Shown: positions 33,115 to 43,485 of the stretch, piece after piece
How the letters are laid out: each line of letters starts with the position of its first letter
Numbering within the stretch: the stretch's first letter is position 1
NCBI RefSeq assembly: GCF_943371865.1
Contig: NZ_CALRWL010000031.1
Location: forward strand, 1-64,000
Length of the DNA: 64,000 nucleotides
Source of the DNA: Azorhizobium sp943371865
GTDB lineage: Bacteria > Pseudomonadota > Alphaproteobacteria > Rhizobiales > Xanthobacteraceae
Reading direction: 5' to 3'
Made by a program: the position numbers and the translations under genes
Notes under the pieces: model-generated
What the model was told of the DNA's origin: nothing
The model's input: the letters and a program-made list of their open reading frames with translations, nothing else
Database searches by the model: none

Positions 33115-34827
33115 ATGCGCAAACCCGAAAGCCTCGTTTACGGCGTTGAAGACCTGCCGCCGCAACGGGTGGCGCTGCTTTCCGCGCTGCAGCAGGTTGC
33201 CTTCCTCAGTGCGCTCCTGGGCGTTCCGGGGATCGCGGTCGCCAATCTCGGCCTCGATGATACCCAGTTCTTGAATCTGGCGGCCACCACCCTGTTCTGC
33301 GGCGGGGTGGTGCTGATCCTGCAAGGGCTCGGGCGCTTCGGCGTCGGTGCGGGGCTGTTCTATCCCCTGCAATGCACCACGGCGGCCATTCCCGCCATGG
33401 TATACGCCTCCTCCGCCGGCCTCACGCTGGCGGAAAACTTCACCATGGTGGCGGTGGTGGGCGTGTCCCAGATCGCCTTCTCCTTCGTGATCTTCCGCCT
33501 GCGCGGCATCTTCACGGTGGAGGTGGCGGGGCTCGCGGTCTTTCTGATCGGTGTGGGGCTCGGCCAGCAGGGGATCATCCTCATCCTGGAGCCGCCGGAG
33601 GGCAACGAGACCGCCCTGCTGAATTTCGCCATCTCGGGGCTGACGCTGGCGACCTTGATCATCCTCCATGTCTATGTGCAAAGCTCGCTGCGGCTGTTCA
33701 CAAACCTGATCGGCCTCGGCGTCGGCCTCGCCGTGAGCGTGATCGCCGGGCAGTTGGACCCCCACGACGTCAGGATTTTCGCCGAGGCATCGCTGGTGGA
33801 CTTTCCCCATCCGCCCTTGTTCGGCTGGGCCTTCAATGCCGGCGCCATCATCCCGTTCGCTTTGACCGGCTTTGTGTTTGCCCTCACCTCCATGGGGGTG
33901 CAGACCATCGCCCAGCGCAACAATGACCGCGACTGGAAGGCGCCCGACCTGGTGTCCATCGGCCGCGGCATCCGGGCGGAGGGGGTGATGCATCTGCTCG
34001 CCGCCACTCTCAATGCGCTGCCCATGGTGGCCTCCGGCGGCGCCGTGGCCCTGGCGGCGGCATCGGGCTGTACCGCCCGCAGGCTGGCGTTCTGGACCGG
34101 CGGACTGCTGATCGCCTTCTCCTTCATGCCGAAGGTCATCGGCTTCTGGCTGCTGCTGCCGGATTCCGTCACCGGCGCCCTGTTCCTGTTCCTGGCGACG
34201 TTCACCACCGTGAACGGCATTCAGCTTGTGGCCAGCCGGGTGCTGGATGCGCGCAAGGTGCTGGCCATCGGCATGGGCTTCGTCACCGCCATTGCCTACG
34301 AACCCCTGCACCGCATCCTGGAGGGGCAGGCGTCGCAGGTGCGACTGATCACCTTCTCGGCGTTCGCCGTCTCCATCCTGGTCACGGTGGTGCTGATCTC
34401 GCTGTTTCGCATCGGCGCGCGCCGCAAGATGGTCCGGCGCTTTCCGGCCGGTGGCGCCCGGCACCACGACGTGGCGAATTTCATCGAAGCCGAAGGCGCC
34501 CGCTGGGGCGCGCGGGTGGATGTGGTTCACCGCGGCGCGCACGTCACGTGGCAGGCCATGGATCTCCTCGCCCGCGGCTTCGTCGACCCGGATCGGCCGG
34601 AGATCGAGGTCACCACCCGCTACAACGACATCGTGTTCGACATCATGCTGCGCTACGACGGCAAGGCCCCGCCCCTGGCCCGGCGCCCGCCCACCGCCGA
34701 GGAATTGCTGGAAGACCCGGATCGGGTCGACCAGTTGACCGGATACCTGCTGTCGCAACTCTCCCCGGACCTGCGGATCCAGAACACCAACGGCACCTGG
34801 GAGATCCATTTCCGCTTGCCGACCTGA
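33115..34827 (+). CDS. NCS2 (uracil-xanthine permease) family transporter with C-terminal soluble domain
   Basis: 570 residues. Residues 1 to about 440 are an NCS2/SLC23-type permease with many transmembrane helices (LFYPLQCTTAAIPAMVYAS, FALTSMGVQTIAQ, LNALPMVASGGAVALAAASGCTARRL). About 130 extra residues follow: a soluble region with NFIEAEGARWGARVDVVHRG, EIEVTTRYNDIVFDIMLRYDG and NTNGTWEIHFRLPT. Its layout resembles a histidine-kinase-like ATPase domain (anti-sigma/GHKL type), but the Mg/ATP motifs are not clear. Typical NCS2 carriers end near 430-450 residues. It is probably co-transcribed with the beta-carbonic anhydrase. The transported molecule is unknown. Confidence 0.85.
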   Translation: MRKPESLVYGVEDLPPQRVALLSALQQVAFLSALLGVPGIAVANLGLDDTQFLNLAATTLFCGGVVLILQGLGRFGVGAGLFYPLQCTTAAIPAMVYASSAGLTLAENFTMVAVVGVSQIAFSFVIFRLRGIFTVEVAGLAVFLIGVGLGQQGIILILEPPEGNETALLNFAISGLTLATLIILHVYVQSSLRLFTNLIGLGVGLAVSVIAGQLDPHDVRIFAEASLVDFPHPPLFGWAFNAGAIIPFALTGFVFALTSMGVQTIAQRNNDRDWKAPDLVSIGRGIRAEGVMHLLAATLNALPMVASGGAVALAAASGCTARRLAFWTGGLLIAFSFMPKVIGFWLLLPDSVTGALFLFLATFTTVNGIQLVASRVLDARKVLAIGMGFVTAIAYEPLHRILEGQASQVRLITFSAFAVSILVTVVLISLFRIGARRKMVRRFPAGGARHHDVANFIEAEGARWGARVDVVHRGAHVTWQAMDLLARGFVDPDRPEIEVTTRYNDIVFDIMLRYDGKAPPLARRPPTAEELLEDPDRVDQLTGYLLSQLSPDLRIQNTNGTWEIHFRLPT

Positions 34828-34860
34828 CCCCTGCCATCGGCCGTCCGCCATCCCTGCCGA

Positions 34861-37800
34861 TCAGAAGTGCACGGCCACGCGGGCCATGCCGGTCTGGTTG
34901 AGGAAGTTGTCGGCGGCATTGACGCCATATTCCAGGCGGAACTCCCAGGTGCTGTTGGCGACCGCCTGCAGGCCCATGTTGAAATTGCCCAGCACCTCAG
35001 GCATGGCCGTGAACGTCTGGAAGCCGCCGGCCCCCGCGGGCGCGTTCAGGAAGCTGGCGGTGGTCACCCAGCTATCGTTGGAGGCCCAGGAGACCCCCGC
35101 ATTGGCATAGGGGCGCAGTACCAGGCCGTTGGCGAGATCCAGGCGGCCGCCGATCTCCACCGAGGGCGTCACGACGAACGTGGTCTGGCTGCTGCCCTGG
35201 ACCCGCAGTTCGGTGCCGGTGGTGCCGCGTTCGCTGTAGCCCGGCATGGAGACATAGGACAGGTCGAGGTCCACATAGGGCCGCACATACCAGCCCTGGA
35301 ACGGCAGCTCATAGGCCATGCGCACGCGGCCGGTGAGGTTGAACACGTCGGTGTCGCACGAGGCGGCGGCGCCGGTGCCGGTGCCGAACACCTGACGCTG
35401 GTTGTCATACTGCATCCACCCCACATCCACCGCGCCGGCGAACAGCCAGTTGCCCACTTGGTGCTTGAGCGCGGCACTGATGTCCGCCCCGCTGCCGCTC
35501 GCGGTGGTCAGCGATCCCGCGCCCGTCAGCCAGCTCTGATTGTAGGCCATGGACAGAGCGGCGAACCAATCGCGCGCAAACTCCATCTGCACGCCCGATT
35601 GCATGATGAGGCTGTCGTTGGTGAAGCCCTGCCCCTGGGGGCCGGAGGTCGCGCTGGTGCGCCCCAGCACCAGCCGCGTCCAGCCGCACTGGTCCTCATT
35701 GAGCTGGGTGCCCTCGGCGACAAAGACCGGGCAGCTCATGGTGCGGTTCAGCACCTGGCTGCTTTGCAGTCCGCGACCGGCGGCCGGAGCGCTCACCACC
35801 TCCGGCGAGAGGCTGCTCAGCGTGCGCTGGTACGCTGGCCCGCTATTGATCGTGGTGAACAGGTCGAACAATTGGCCGGTGTTCGGCCCGCCGCCGCTGT
35901 TCCACAGGCTCTGGAGATTGCTGGCAATGGCCCGCTCATTGCCCGAGAACCGGATGCCGGACGGGGTGAAGTCCGCGGCCGAGGTCAGGGTCACGCGGGT
36001 GGGCGTGGTGGTGGGAATCCAGGAATAGACCAGGGACTCATCCGTGACCGTCGCGGTGTTCGCGGTCACGGCGCCGGCATTCACGATGGTGAGCGTGGCG
36101 TCGGGCGCGATGGTCAGCGCTTTCACATGAATGGTCCCGGCCAGCGCGGCCGTGCCGGAGACATTCAGCAGGTCCGCCTTCTGGGCCACGGGGTCCAGGT
36201 CCAGGGCGATCAGCCCGGAGGAGGACAGCGCGCCGGTGATCGCCGTGGTGGTGATGCGGGAGCCGCCGCCGGGGCTCAGCGTGCCGAAATTCACCAGCAC
36301 GCCATTGCCGAGATCCACCACCTGTCCGGCATTGAACAGGCCGCCGGGCTGGGTGGTGAAGCTGTTGCTGCCGCTGCCCAATTGCACGTTGCCGGTGACG
36401 GTTCCGGCCGTGCTGACCGCCTCATTGCCCGCACCGGCGGCGATGGCCAGACCACTGGCGGCACTGACGCTCGCGGACGCGGCGATCGAGATGGTATTGT
36501 TCGTCCCCCCGGACAGCATGATGCCCGCCGCCGTGCCGGTGCCGCCCACCACCGACGCGCCGCCGGTGAGGGTGATGGCGATGGGGTTGGCGCCGGAGCC
36601 GCCGGAGCTGAGGGCGAAGATGCCGGGGGAATCCAGCCCCTGGGCGATCGCCGTGCCGCCGACGGTGACATTGACCGGGCCGCCCGTTCCCGCCCCGCCG
36701 GCGCTCCCCATTAAGGTCACGCCGCCGGACTGGATCAGGCCGCCGCCGCCGCCGATGGACTGGGCGCTGACCGCCGCCGCGCGGGCGCCGGTGGTCTGCA
36801 CCGTGCCATTGACGATCACATTCGCCGTCCCGCCGTTTCCGGTGCCGCCCTGGCTGCCGACGGTGGCCGTGGAAACCGAGAACACCGTGCTGGACGCGTT
36901 GCCGCCAATGCCGCCACCGCCGCCGATGGATTGCACCAGCACGCCGCTGGCGCCGGCGCCCGCCGTCAGCACCGTGCCATTGACCGTCAGCGTGACCGCC
37001 TGGCCCGAGCCGCCACCACCGCCGGCCCCGCCGATGGCGACGCTGGCCACCCCGGCCGCCGTGCTGGCGCCGGCAATGCCGCCGCCGCCGCCGATGGATT
37101 GCAGCAGGACGCCATGGGCATTCGCCCCCTGGGTCTGCACCAGGGCGCCCGCGGCGAGGGTGCTCACGATGGTGCCGCCGTCATTGCCGCTGCCGCCGGC
37201 CCCGCCTAGGGTCAGCGCCAAGGCCACAGTGCCCTGGCTGCTGGTGGTGCCGGTCTCGACCAGGCCGCCGCCGCCGCCGATGGCCTGGCCCAGCACGCCC
37301 ACCGCATTGGCGCCGCCGGTGGTGATCTGGCCGGCGATGGTGATCTGGGCGTAGCCGCCGCTATTGCCGCTGCCGCCGGAGCCGCCCAGGGTCAGGGTGC
37401 CGTTGACGCTTCCCCCGCCGGTCTTGGCTTCCACCGCCGACACGCGCCCGCCGCCGCCGCCGATGGCCTGCACCACCACGCCATTGGCGGAATCGCCGGA
37501 GGTGGAAATGCGGCCCGCCTGACTGAGGATCACCGAACCGGCCGCGCCGCCAGTGCCGCCGGAGCCCCCCAGGGTCGCGGACAGATTGACCTTAGCCGCG
37601 CTGCCGCTGGCGGCACTGGCGGCGATCACCGCCGTGCCGCCGCCGCCGCCGATGACTTGCAGCAGCATGCCGTCGGCGCCGTCCCCAGAGGTGGAGATCG
37701 CCGCATTCACATTGGCGACCACCGCCTGTCCGGCGCCGCCGGCGCCGCCGCTGCCGCCCACCGTGGCGCTGAGGGTGGCCGTGGCACCGCCGCCGCTGGT

Positions 37801-40800
37801 GGAGGACACCGCCGCTCCCTTGCCGCCGCCACCTCCGATGGACTGGGCCAGAATGCCCGCCGCGTCGGCCCCGCTGGTGATGATGCTGGTGGCGCTGCCC
37901 AGATTGAGGGTGACGATGCCACCATTGCCGCCGTTTCCGCCGCTGCCGCCGAGGGTGGCGGTGAGGGCGACGGCGCCGCCGCCGGCCCCATCCGCCTTGC
38001 CATTGCCGGAGCCGGCCACGCCGCCGCCGCCGCCGATGGACTGGGCGAGGATGGCATCGGCGGCATTGCCCGCCGTGGAAACGGTGCCGCCGGTGGTGGT
38101 GACACTCACGCCGCCGCCATGACCGCCGGTGCCGCCATCGCCGGTGCCGCTGCCGCCGAGGCCGATCTTGCCGCTCACCGCATTGTTGGTGCCGCCGCCC
38201 GCGCCGCCGCCGCCGCCGATGGATTGGGCCAGGATGGCGGTGGCGCTCAGGCCCGTGGTGGTGATGCCGGCGCTATTGATCACGGACACAGTGCCGCCAT
38301 GGCCGCCGCGTCCGCCGTCGCTGCCGAGGCCGAAGGCGATGGTCGCGGTGCCGCCGCTGCCGGTCTCCCCCGCCAGCGCCGCATTGCCGCCGCCGCCGCC
38401 GATGGACTGGGCGAGGATGCCGATGGCAAAGGCCCCGCCGGTGCCCATGGCCCCGCTATTGTCGACATTGACCGTGCTGCCGGTGCCGCCGGCGCCCCCG
38501 GCGCCGCCCAAGGTCATGCCCAGGCTGACGTCGCCCTTCTGGTCCTTGGCGAGGCTGGTGGACACCACCGCGCTGCCGCCGCCGCCGCCGATGGACTGGG
38601 CGAGAATGGCGTCCGCATGGTCGCCCTTGGTGGCGATGATGCCCGCATTGGTGAGCGTGACCGCACCACCGGTATTGCCGCTGCCGCCCTTGCCGCCCAG
38701 GGACGCGGACAGCGCCGCCACGCCGCTGCCGCCCGCCGAGGAGGAGGACGCCCCGCCTTTGCCGCCGCCGCCGCCGATGGATTGGGCGACGATGCCGTTC
38801 GATCCGTTCCCCGTGGTGGCGATGGTGGCGCCGGGCACCGTGCTGCTGCCATTGGCCACCGTGACCGTGCCGCCGGTGCCGCCGGATCCGCCCGCGCCGC
38901 CCACGGCGACCTCAAGGCTGAGGCCCTGGCCGCCGGCCCCATCCGCCGCGCCGGTTCCCGCCCCGCCATTGCCGCCGCCGCCGCCGATGGACTGGGCCAG
39001 GATGCCATCCGCCATGGCGCCGGTGGTGACGATGCGGGCGAGGTTGGTCACGGTAACGATGCCGCCATTGCCGCCGCCGCCGCCATCCCCGGCGATGGAG
39101 GCCCCCAGCGCGATCTTGGCCTTGCTGGTGTTGGTGGCGCTGCCGGCATTGCCGCCGCCGCCGCCGATGGATTGCACCAGGATCGCCGTGCCGCCCTGCC
39201 CCGCCGTGGCGATGGTGCCGGTGTTGGTCACGGTTGCCCCGCCGCCATTGGCCCCGGCGCCGCCGGCCCCGGCGAGGCTGAAGGCGAGGCTCGCCTTGCC
39301 GCCATTGGCGGTGGCGGCGCTGGCCCCGGCGGTGCCGCCGCCGCCGCCGATGGACTGGGCCAGGATGCCCAGGGACTGGGCGCCGGTGACGGAGACCACG
39401 CCGCTATTGCTGACCGTCACCCCCCCGCCGCCGGACCCGGAGCCGCCGGCCCCACCGAGGGTGGCGCCGAGATCATAGGCCCCGCCGGCCGCGGCGGAGG
39501 CCGCACTGCCGCCTTTGCCGCCGCCGCCGCCGATGGACTGGGCGACGATGCCGTTGGCCGTCGCGCCCGCGGTGACGAGGGTGGCGAGATTGGTGATCGT
39601 GACCGTGCCGCCGACGCCGCCCACCCCGCCCGTGCCGCCCAGATCGAGGCTCACCGACACCGAGCCGGAGCCGGCGGAATGGCCGTCCGCGCCCGCGGAC
39701 CCGGCCACGCCGCCGCCGCCGCCGATGGACTGCGCCAGGATGGCGTCGGAGAGGTGGCCGGCGGTGGAGATCTGGCCGGCGGCGGTCACATCGACATTGC
39801 CGCCATAGGTGCCCTGGCCGCCGGTGCCCGAAATGGCACCGCCGAGGCTGATCTTGGATTTGCTGGTGGCGTTGCTGTTGCCGCCGATGCCGCCGCCGCC
39901 GCCCACCGACTGGGCGATGATGGCCACCGCATCCGCGCCGGTGGTGCGCAAGGTGCCGTAGCTGGTCACGGTGACCTGGCCACCGGCGCCGCCGGAACCG
40001 CCCTTGGCCCCCAGCGCCACGGTCAGTTCGACCTTGCCGCCGGAGCCCTCGCTGGCGGCGGCGCCACCCTTGCCGCCGCCACCGCCCACCGACTGGGCGA
40101 TGATGGCGGAGGCATGGTCGCCGCTGGTGGTGATGAACGCATTGGCCTGCGCCGTGCCGGAATTGACGGTGACCATCCCGCCTTGGCCGCCGCTGCCGCC
40201 GCTGCCGCCGAGATCCACCGACAGGCCGAAGGCGGGGCTGGAGCTGCCGGCCGCAGCCGTGGCGCCGGCAGCGCCCGTGGACCGGGCCAGCCTGCCGGCG
40301 AAACTGGAGGCCACGCCCCCAACACTCCCACCGCCGCCGCCGATGGACTGGGCCATCATGCCCGAGGTGGAGCTTCCCGTGCCGGTGAGCGCATCGGCCT
40401 GCGCGGTCCCGGAAGTGGCGGTGGTGCCGACGCTGGTCTTGCCGCTGGCACTGCCGCCGACGCCGCCGCCCCCGCCCACGGACTGGGCCAGAATGCCGTC
40501 GGCATCGCCGCCGGTGGTGGTGATGGTGCCGGTATTGATCACCTGGACAGCAGACCCGTAGCCGCCGCCGCCGGCTGCGCCGCCCACGGTGACCCCCAGA
40601 GAGACGTTGCCGGAGGTCGCACTGGCCGTGCCGCCCCCCGCCGAACCGCCGGCGCCGCCCACCGACTGGGCGAAGATGCCCCGGGAACTGGCGCCCGCGG
40701 TGGAAATGAGGCCGGCATTGGTAACCGTCACCGCGCCGCCATCGCCGGCCCCGCCCCCCGCCCCGCCTTTGCCGACGGCGAGCGCGATGGTCATGGTCTT

Positions 40801-43419
40801 CGCCACGCTGCTGGCGGTGGCCGAGGAGGCACCGACCCCGCCGGTGCCGCCGCCGCCGCCGATGGACTGCGCCGTGATGCCATCGGCGAAATTCCCGAAG
40901 GTGGTCACCTCGCCCTGGTTGCTGACCGAGACGCCGAGCCCCTTGCCGCCGCCCCCGCCTGTTCCCCCCAGACTCACGGAGGCGGAGAACGCCCCTTCAC
41001 CGCCCACTTCCTTGGCCGAGGACAGGGCGGAGGAATCCCCGCCATTGCCGCCGCCGCCGCCGATGGACTGGGCCAGGATCGCAATGGAGCCGTCGCCGCC
41101 GGTGGTCACGCGTCCGCTGTTGGACACCGTGACGGCGCCCGCCGCATTGCCGCTGCCGCCACTGCCGCCGATGCTTGCGCTCACCGAGATGGAGGGGAGA
41201 TCCCCACCGGACAGCACCGTGCTCTGGGCTGCCGAACTGCCGCCAGTGCCGCCGCCGCCGCCGATGGACTGGGCCAGGATGCCGAAGGAATCGATGCCGG
41301 TGGTGGTGATGCCGGCCCCGAGCGCATTCGTGACCGTCACGGTGCTGCCGGTGCCGCCGTTGGCGCCCGATCCGCCCAGCGCCACCGACGCGCCGAAGCC
41401 GAGCCCGGCGGTCGCCGCCGTGGCACCGCCGCCAGTGCCGCCGCCGCCGCCGATGGATTGGGCGATGATGCCGGCGGCATGCGCCCCCGAAGTATTGATG
41501 CGATTGGCGTTGGTGACGGTCACCGTGCCGCCGTTGCCGCCGCCCCCGCCTTTGCCGCCGATGGCCAGGCTGGCCACACCGGCGGCCGAGGCGGCCGCCC
41601 CGCCCCCGCTGCCGCCGCCCCCGCCGATGGATTGGGCCAGGAGCGCCGCGGAATAATTGCCTTGGGTGACCAGGCTGACGCCGACCCCTTGATTGGTCGC
41701 GGTCACCGCGCCGCCATTGCCGCCCCCGGACCCCGAGCCGCCAATGCCCACGCTGCCCACGGGACCGGCGCTGATGGCGCCGCCGCCCCGGCCGCCGCCG
41801 CCGCCGATGGATTGCACCACCAGCGCATTGCTGTTCGCCCCGGTGGTCAGCACGCTGCCGCCATTGACGGCCGTGGCCGCGACCGCATTGCCCCCCGCGG
41901 CCCCCTGGCCGCCGATGGCCACCACGCCGGACGCGCCGCCGCCATTGCCGCCGCCGCCGCCGATGGACTGCACCAGGATGCCGTCGGATGCGGCGCCGGT
42001 TGTGGAGATGAAGCCGGTATTTGTCGCGGAAACCGGCCCGCCCGTGCCGGTGCCGCTCTGGGTCGGCGACCCGCCCACATAGATTTTCGAGCCGGCGCCG
42101 CCCAGCAGGCTGCCGCCGCCGCCGCCCACGGACTGAACCAGCATGCCGTGCGAATAGTTGCCGCTGGTGATGATCGTCCCGCCATTGCCGGCAACCGCGC
42201 TGCCGGCATTTCCGCTGGCCGCCCCATTGCCGCCCAAGGCGTCGAACAGGGCACTGGCCGACCCGCCGGTGCCGCCGCCGCCGGCGATGGACTGCACCAC
42301 CATGCCGATGGAGGCGCCCTGCGTGGTGGTGAGGGCTCCATTGTTGGTCGCAGATGCGCTGCCGCCGCTCCCGCCCGCCCCGGCGGCGCCGCCGGTGGAG
42401 AACAGGCCCCCGGCCGCGCCGCCGGCACCGCCATTGCCGCCGCCGGACTGCACCACCAGCGCCGAAGCGGCATAGCCCGAGGTGGTGACCTGGGCTGAAA
42501 CCGCGATCTGCGCGCTGGCACTGCCGCCGGCGCCCGCCACGCCCGCCGGTCCCCCCTGCGAAATGCCCGCAGACCAGCCGGCGCCGCCGGCGCCCGCGGC
42601 ACCGCCATTGCTGGTGATGACGATGGCGCTGGCCTGCGCGCCGGACGTGGTGGCCGAGGCCCCCGCAAACAGGGTCACGCTTGCAGTGCCGCCGATGGTG
42701 CCATTGCCGCCGGTCCCGCCGACGCCGTCGGAACTGCCCGTCCCCCCTTGTCCACCGGCGCCGCCGGCCCCGCCATTGGCTTGAACCTGGATCGCCGACA
42801 CCCCTGTGGCGGTGGTGACGATGCTGGCGCTACTGCCAAGGACGACGCTGGCAGTGCCCCCGACTCCGCCGTTTCCGCCCGTGCCGCCCGTACCGCCGCT
42901 GGGTCCCTCACCGAACCCGCCGTACCCGCCGGCCCCTCCGTTCGCCACCACCGAAGCGCCATACGCGCCGCTGGAGGTCACGCTGCCGGAGACACTGATC
43001 GTCGCGGGCGCCGCCCCGGCGCCGCCATTGCCGCCCGCACCGCCATAGCCCAGCGTCCAGAATTCGACCCGCCCGGTGCCGCCCGTGCCGCCACTGCCGC
43101 CGCTGGCCTGAAGACTCGCGGGAACCGATGCGGCCAGTGTGCCGCCCTGTCCTGCGCCGCCCACACCGCCAGCACCGCCCGTCGCCACCTCGATATAGTT
43201 GTAAGTGTTGCTGCCGGCCGTGCCGGCGCTGCCATTCCAGATCACGCTGCACGGCGTCGGACAGGGGGTCTGGGCGCTCGCCGGAACCGTGGCGGCAACC
43301 GCCAGCGCCAAGCCGCACAAGCTGGTGGTGATGGCGGTGGAATGGCGCAAGCGGAAGGTCGTCGGCCCATAGACCGCACCGGGCCGACCTGCACCTTCCG
43401 CAGTCGCGTCCTGAGCCAT
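34861..43419 (-). CDS. Giant repetitive type Va autotransporter
   Basis: 2852-residue secreted adhesin-like protein. Residues about 25-52 are a signal peptide after a charged N-terminal extension (HSTAITTSLCGLALAVAA...SAQ). The passenger, to about residue 2450, contains about 32 imperfect repeats of roughly 65-75 residues, each with a signature of the type AxxILAQSIGGGGGxGG, fitting a long beta-helix. A C-terminal beta-barrel of about 300 residues follows (FNLTGRVRMAYELPFQ, VTPSVEIGGRLDLANGL) and ends RVAVHF with the expected terminal Phe. ATG 43419 has GGTGGGG before it; an in-frame TTG at 43485 is less likely. GC-rich repeats create a large false open frame on the other strand. Likely adhesion or aggregation; target unknown. 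Confidence 0.9.
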   Translation of the reverse strand: MAQDATAEGAGRPGAVYGPTTFRLRHSTAITTSLCGLALAVAATVPASAQTPCPTPCSVIWNGSAGTAGSNTYNYIEVATGGAGGVGGAGQGGTLAASVPASLQASGGSGGTGGTGRVEFWTLGYGGAGGNGGAGAAPATISVSGSVTSSGAYGASVVANGGAGGYGGFGEGPSGGTGGTGGNGGVGGTASVVLGSSASIVTTATGVSAIQVQANGGAGGAGGQGGTGSSDGVGGTGGNGTIGGTASVTLFAGASATTSGAQASAIVITSNGGAAGAGGAGWSAGISQGGPAGVAGAGGSASAQIAVSAQVTTSGYAASALVVQSGGGNGGAGGAAGGLFSTGGAAGAGGSGGSASATNNGALTTTQGASIGMVVQSIAGGGGTGGSASALFDALGGNGAASGNAGSAVAGNGGTIITSGNYSHGMLVQSVGGGGGSLLGGAGSKIYVGGSPTQSGTGTGGPVSATNTGFISTTGAASDGILVQSIGGGGGNGGGASGVVAIGGQGAAGGNAVAATAVNGGSVLTTGANSNALVVQSIGGGGGRGGGAISAGPVGSVGIGGSGSGGGNGGAVTATNQGVGVSLVTQGNYSAALLAQSIGGGGGSGGGAAASAAGVASLAIGGKGGGGGNGGTVTVTNANRINTSGAHAAGIIAQSIGGGGGTGGGATAATAGLGFGASVALGGSGANGGTGSTVTVTNALGAGITTTGIDSFGILAQSIGGGGGTGGSSAAQSTVLSGGDLPSISVSASIGGSGGSGNAAGAVTVSNSGRVTTGGDGSIAILAQSIGGGGGNGGDSSALSSAKEVGGEGAFSASVSLGGTGGGGGKGLGVSVSNQGEVTTFGNFADGITAQSIGGGGGTGGVGASSATASSVAKTMTIALAVGKGGAGGGAGDGGAVTVTNAGLISTAGASSRGIFAQSVGGAGGSAGGGTASATSGNVSLGVTVGGAAGGGGYGSAVQVINTGTITTTGGDADGILAQSVGGGGGVGGSASGKTSVGTTATSGTAQADALTGTGSSTSGMMAQSIGGGGGSVGGVASSFAGRLARSTGAAGATAAAGSSSPAFGLSVDLGGSGGSGGQGGMVTVNSGTAQANAFITTSGDHASAIIAQSVGGGGGKGGAAASEGSGGKVELTVALGAKGGSGGAGGQVTVTSYGTLRTTGADAVAIIAQSVGGGGGIGGNSNATSKSKISLGGAISGTGGQGTYGGNVDVTAAGQISTAGHLSDAILAQSIGGGGGVAGSAGADGHSAGSGSVSVSLDLGGTGGVGGVGGTVTITNLATLVTAGATANGIVAQSIGGGGGKGGSAASAAAGGAYDLGATLGGAGGSGSGGGGVTVSNSGVVSVTGAQSLGILAQSIGGGGGTAGASAATANGGKASLAFSLAGAGGAGANGGGATVTNTGTIATAGQGGTAILVQSIGGGGGNAGSATNTSKAKIALGASIAGDGGGGGNGGIVTVTNLARIVTTGAMADGILAQSIGGGGGNGGAGTGAADGAGGQGLSLEVAVGGAGGSGGTGGTVTVANGSSTVPGATIATTGNGSNGIVAQSIGGGGGKGGASSSSAGGSGVAALSASLGGKGGSGNTGGAVTLTNAGIIATKGDHADAILAQSIGGGGGSAVVSTSLAKDQKGDVSLGMTLGGAGGAGGTGSTVNVDNSGAMGTGGAFAIGILAQSIGGGGGNAALAGETGSGGTATIAFGLGSDGGRGGHGGTVSVINSAGITTTGLSATAILAQSIGGGGGAGGGTNNAVSGKIGLGGSGTGDGGTGGHGGGVSVTTTGGTVSTAGNAADAILAQSIGGGGGVAGSGNGKADGAGGGAVALTATLGGSGGNGGNGGIVTLNLGSATSIITSGADAAGILAQSIGGGGGKGAAVSSTSGGGATATLSATVGGSGGAGGAGQAVVANVNAAISTSGDGADGMLLQVIGGGGGTAVIAASAASGSAAKVNLSATLGGSGGTGGAAGSVILSQAGRISTSGDSANGVVVQAIGGGGGRVSAVEAKTGGGSVNGTLTLGGSGGSGNSGGYAQITIAGQITTGGANAVGVLGQAIGGGGGLVETGTTSSQGTVALALTLGGAGGSGNDGGTIVSTLAAGALVQTQGANAHGVLLQSIGGGGGIAGASTAAGVASVAIGGAGGGGGSGQAVTLTVNGTVLTAGAGASGVLVQSIGGGGGIGGNASSTVFSVSTATVGSQGGTGNGGTANVIVNGTVQTTGARAAAVSAQSIGGGGGLIQSGGVTLMGSAGGAGTGGPVNVTVGGTAIAQGLDSPGIFALSSGGSGANPIAITLTGGASVVGGTGTAAGIMLSGGTNNTISIAASASVSAASGLAIAAGAGNEAVSTAGTVTGNVQLGSGSNSFTTQPGGLFNAGQVVDLGNGVLVNFGTLSPGGGSRITTTAITGALSSSGLIALDLDPVAQKADLLNVSGTAALAGTIHVKALTIAPDATLTIVNAGAVTANTATVTDESLVYSWIPTTTPTRVTLTSAADFTPSGIRFSGNERAIASNLQSLWNSGGGPNTGQLFDLFTTINSGPAYQRTLSSLSPEVVSAPAAGRGLQSSQVLNRTMSCPVFVAEGTQLNEDQCGWTRLVLGRTSATSGPQGQGFTNDSLIMQSGVQMEFARDWFAALSMAYNQSWLTGAGSLTTASGSGADISAALKHQVGNWLFAGAVDVGWMQYDNQRQVFGTGTGAAASCDTDVFNLTGRVRMAYELPFQGWYVRPYVDLDLSYVSMPGYSERGTTGTELRVQGSSQTTFVVTPSVEIGGRLDLANGLVLRPYANAGVSWASNDSWVTTASFLNAPAGAGGFQTFTAMPEVLGNFNMGLQAVANSTWEFRLEYGVNAADNFLNQTGMARVAVHF

Positions 43420-43485
43420 GCCACCCCACCAAGCGCGACAGAATTCCGATGGACAAGTCTTAGGAATTCCAAAACGCAGCGTCAA

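Noticed and set aside
37657..42498. 1613-codon open frame opposite the autotransporter
   Set aside because: It is an antisense shadow of the repeats (AAAADGLGQD-type runs) with no recognisable domains or ribosome-binding site, and mirrors the period of the glycine-rich repeats.
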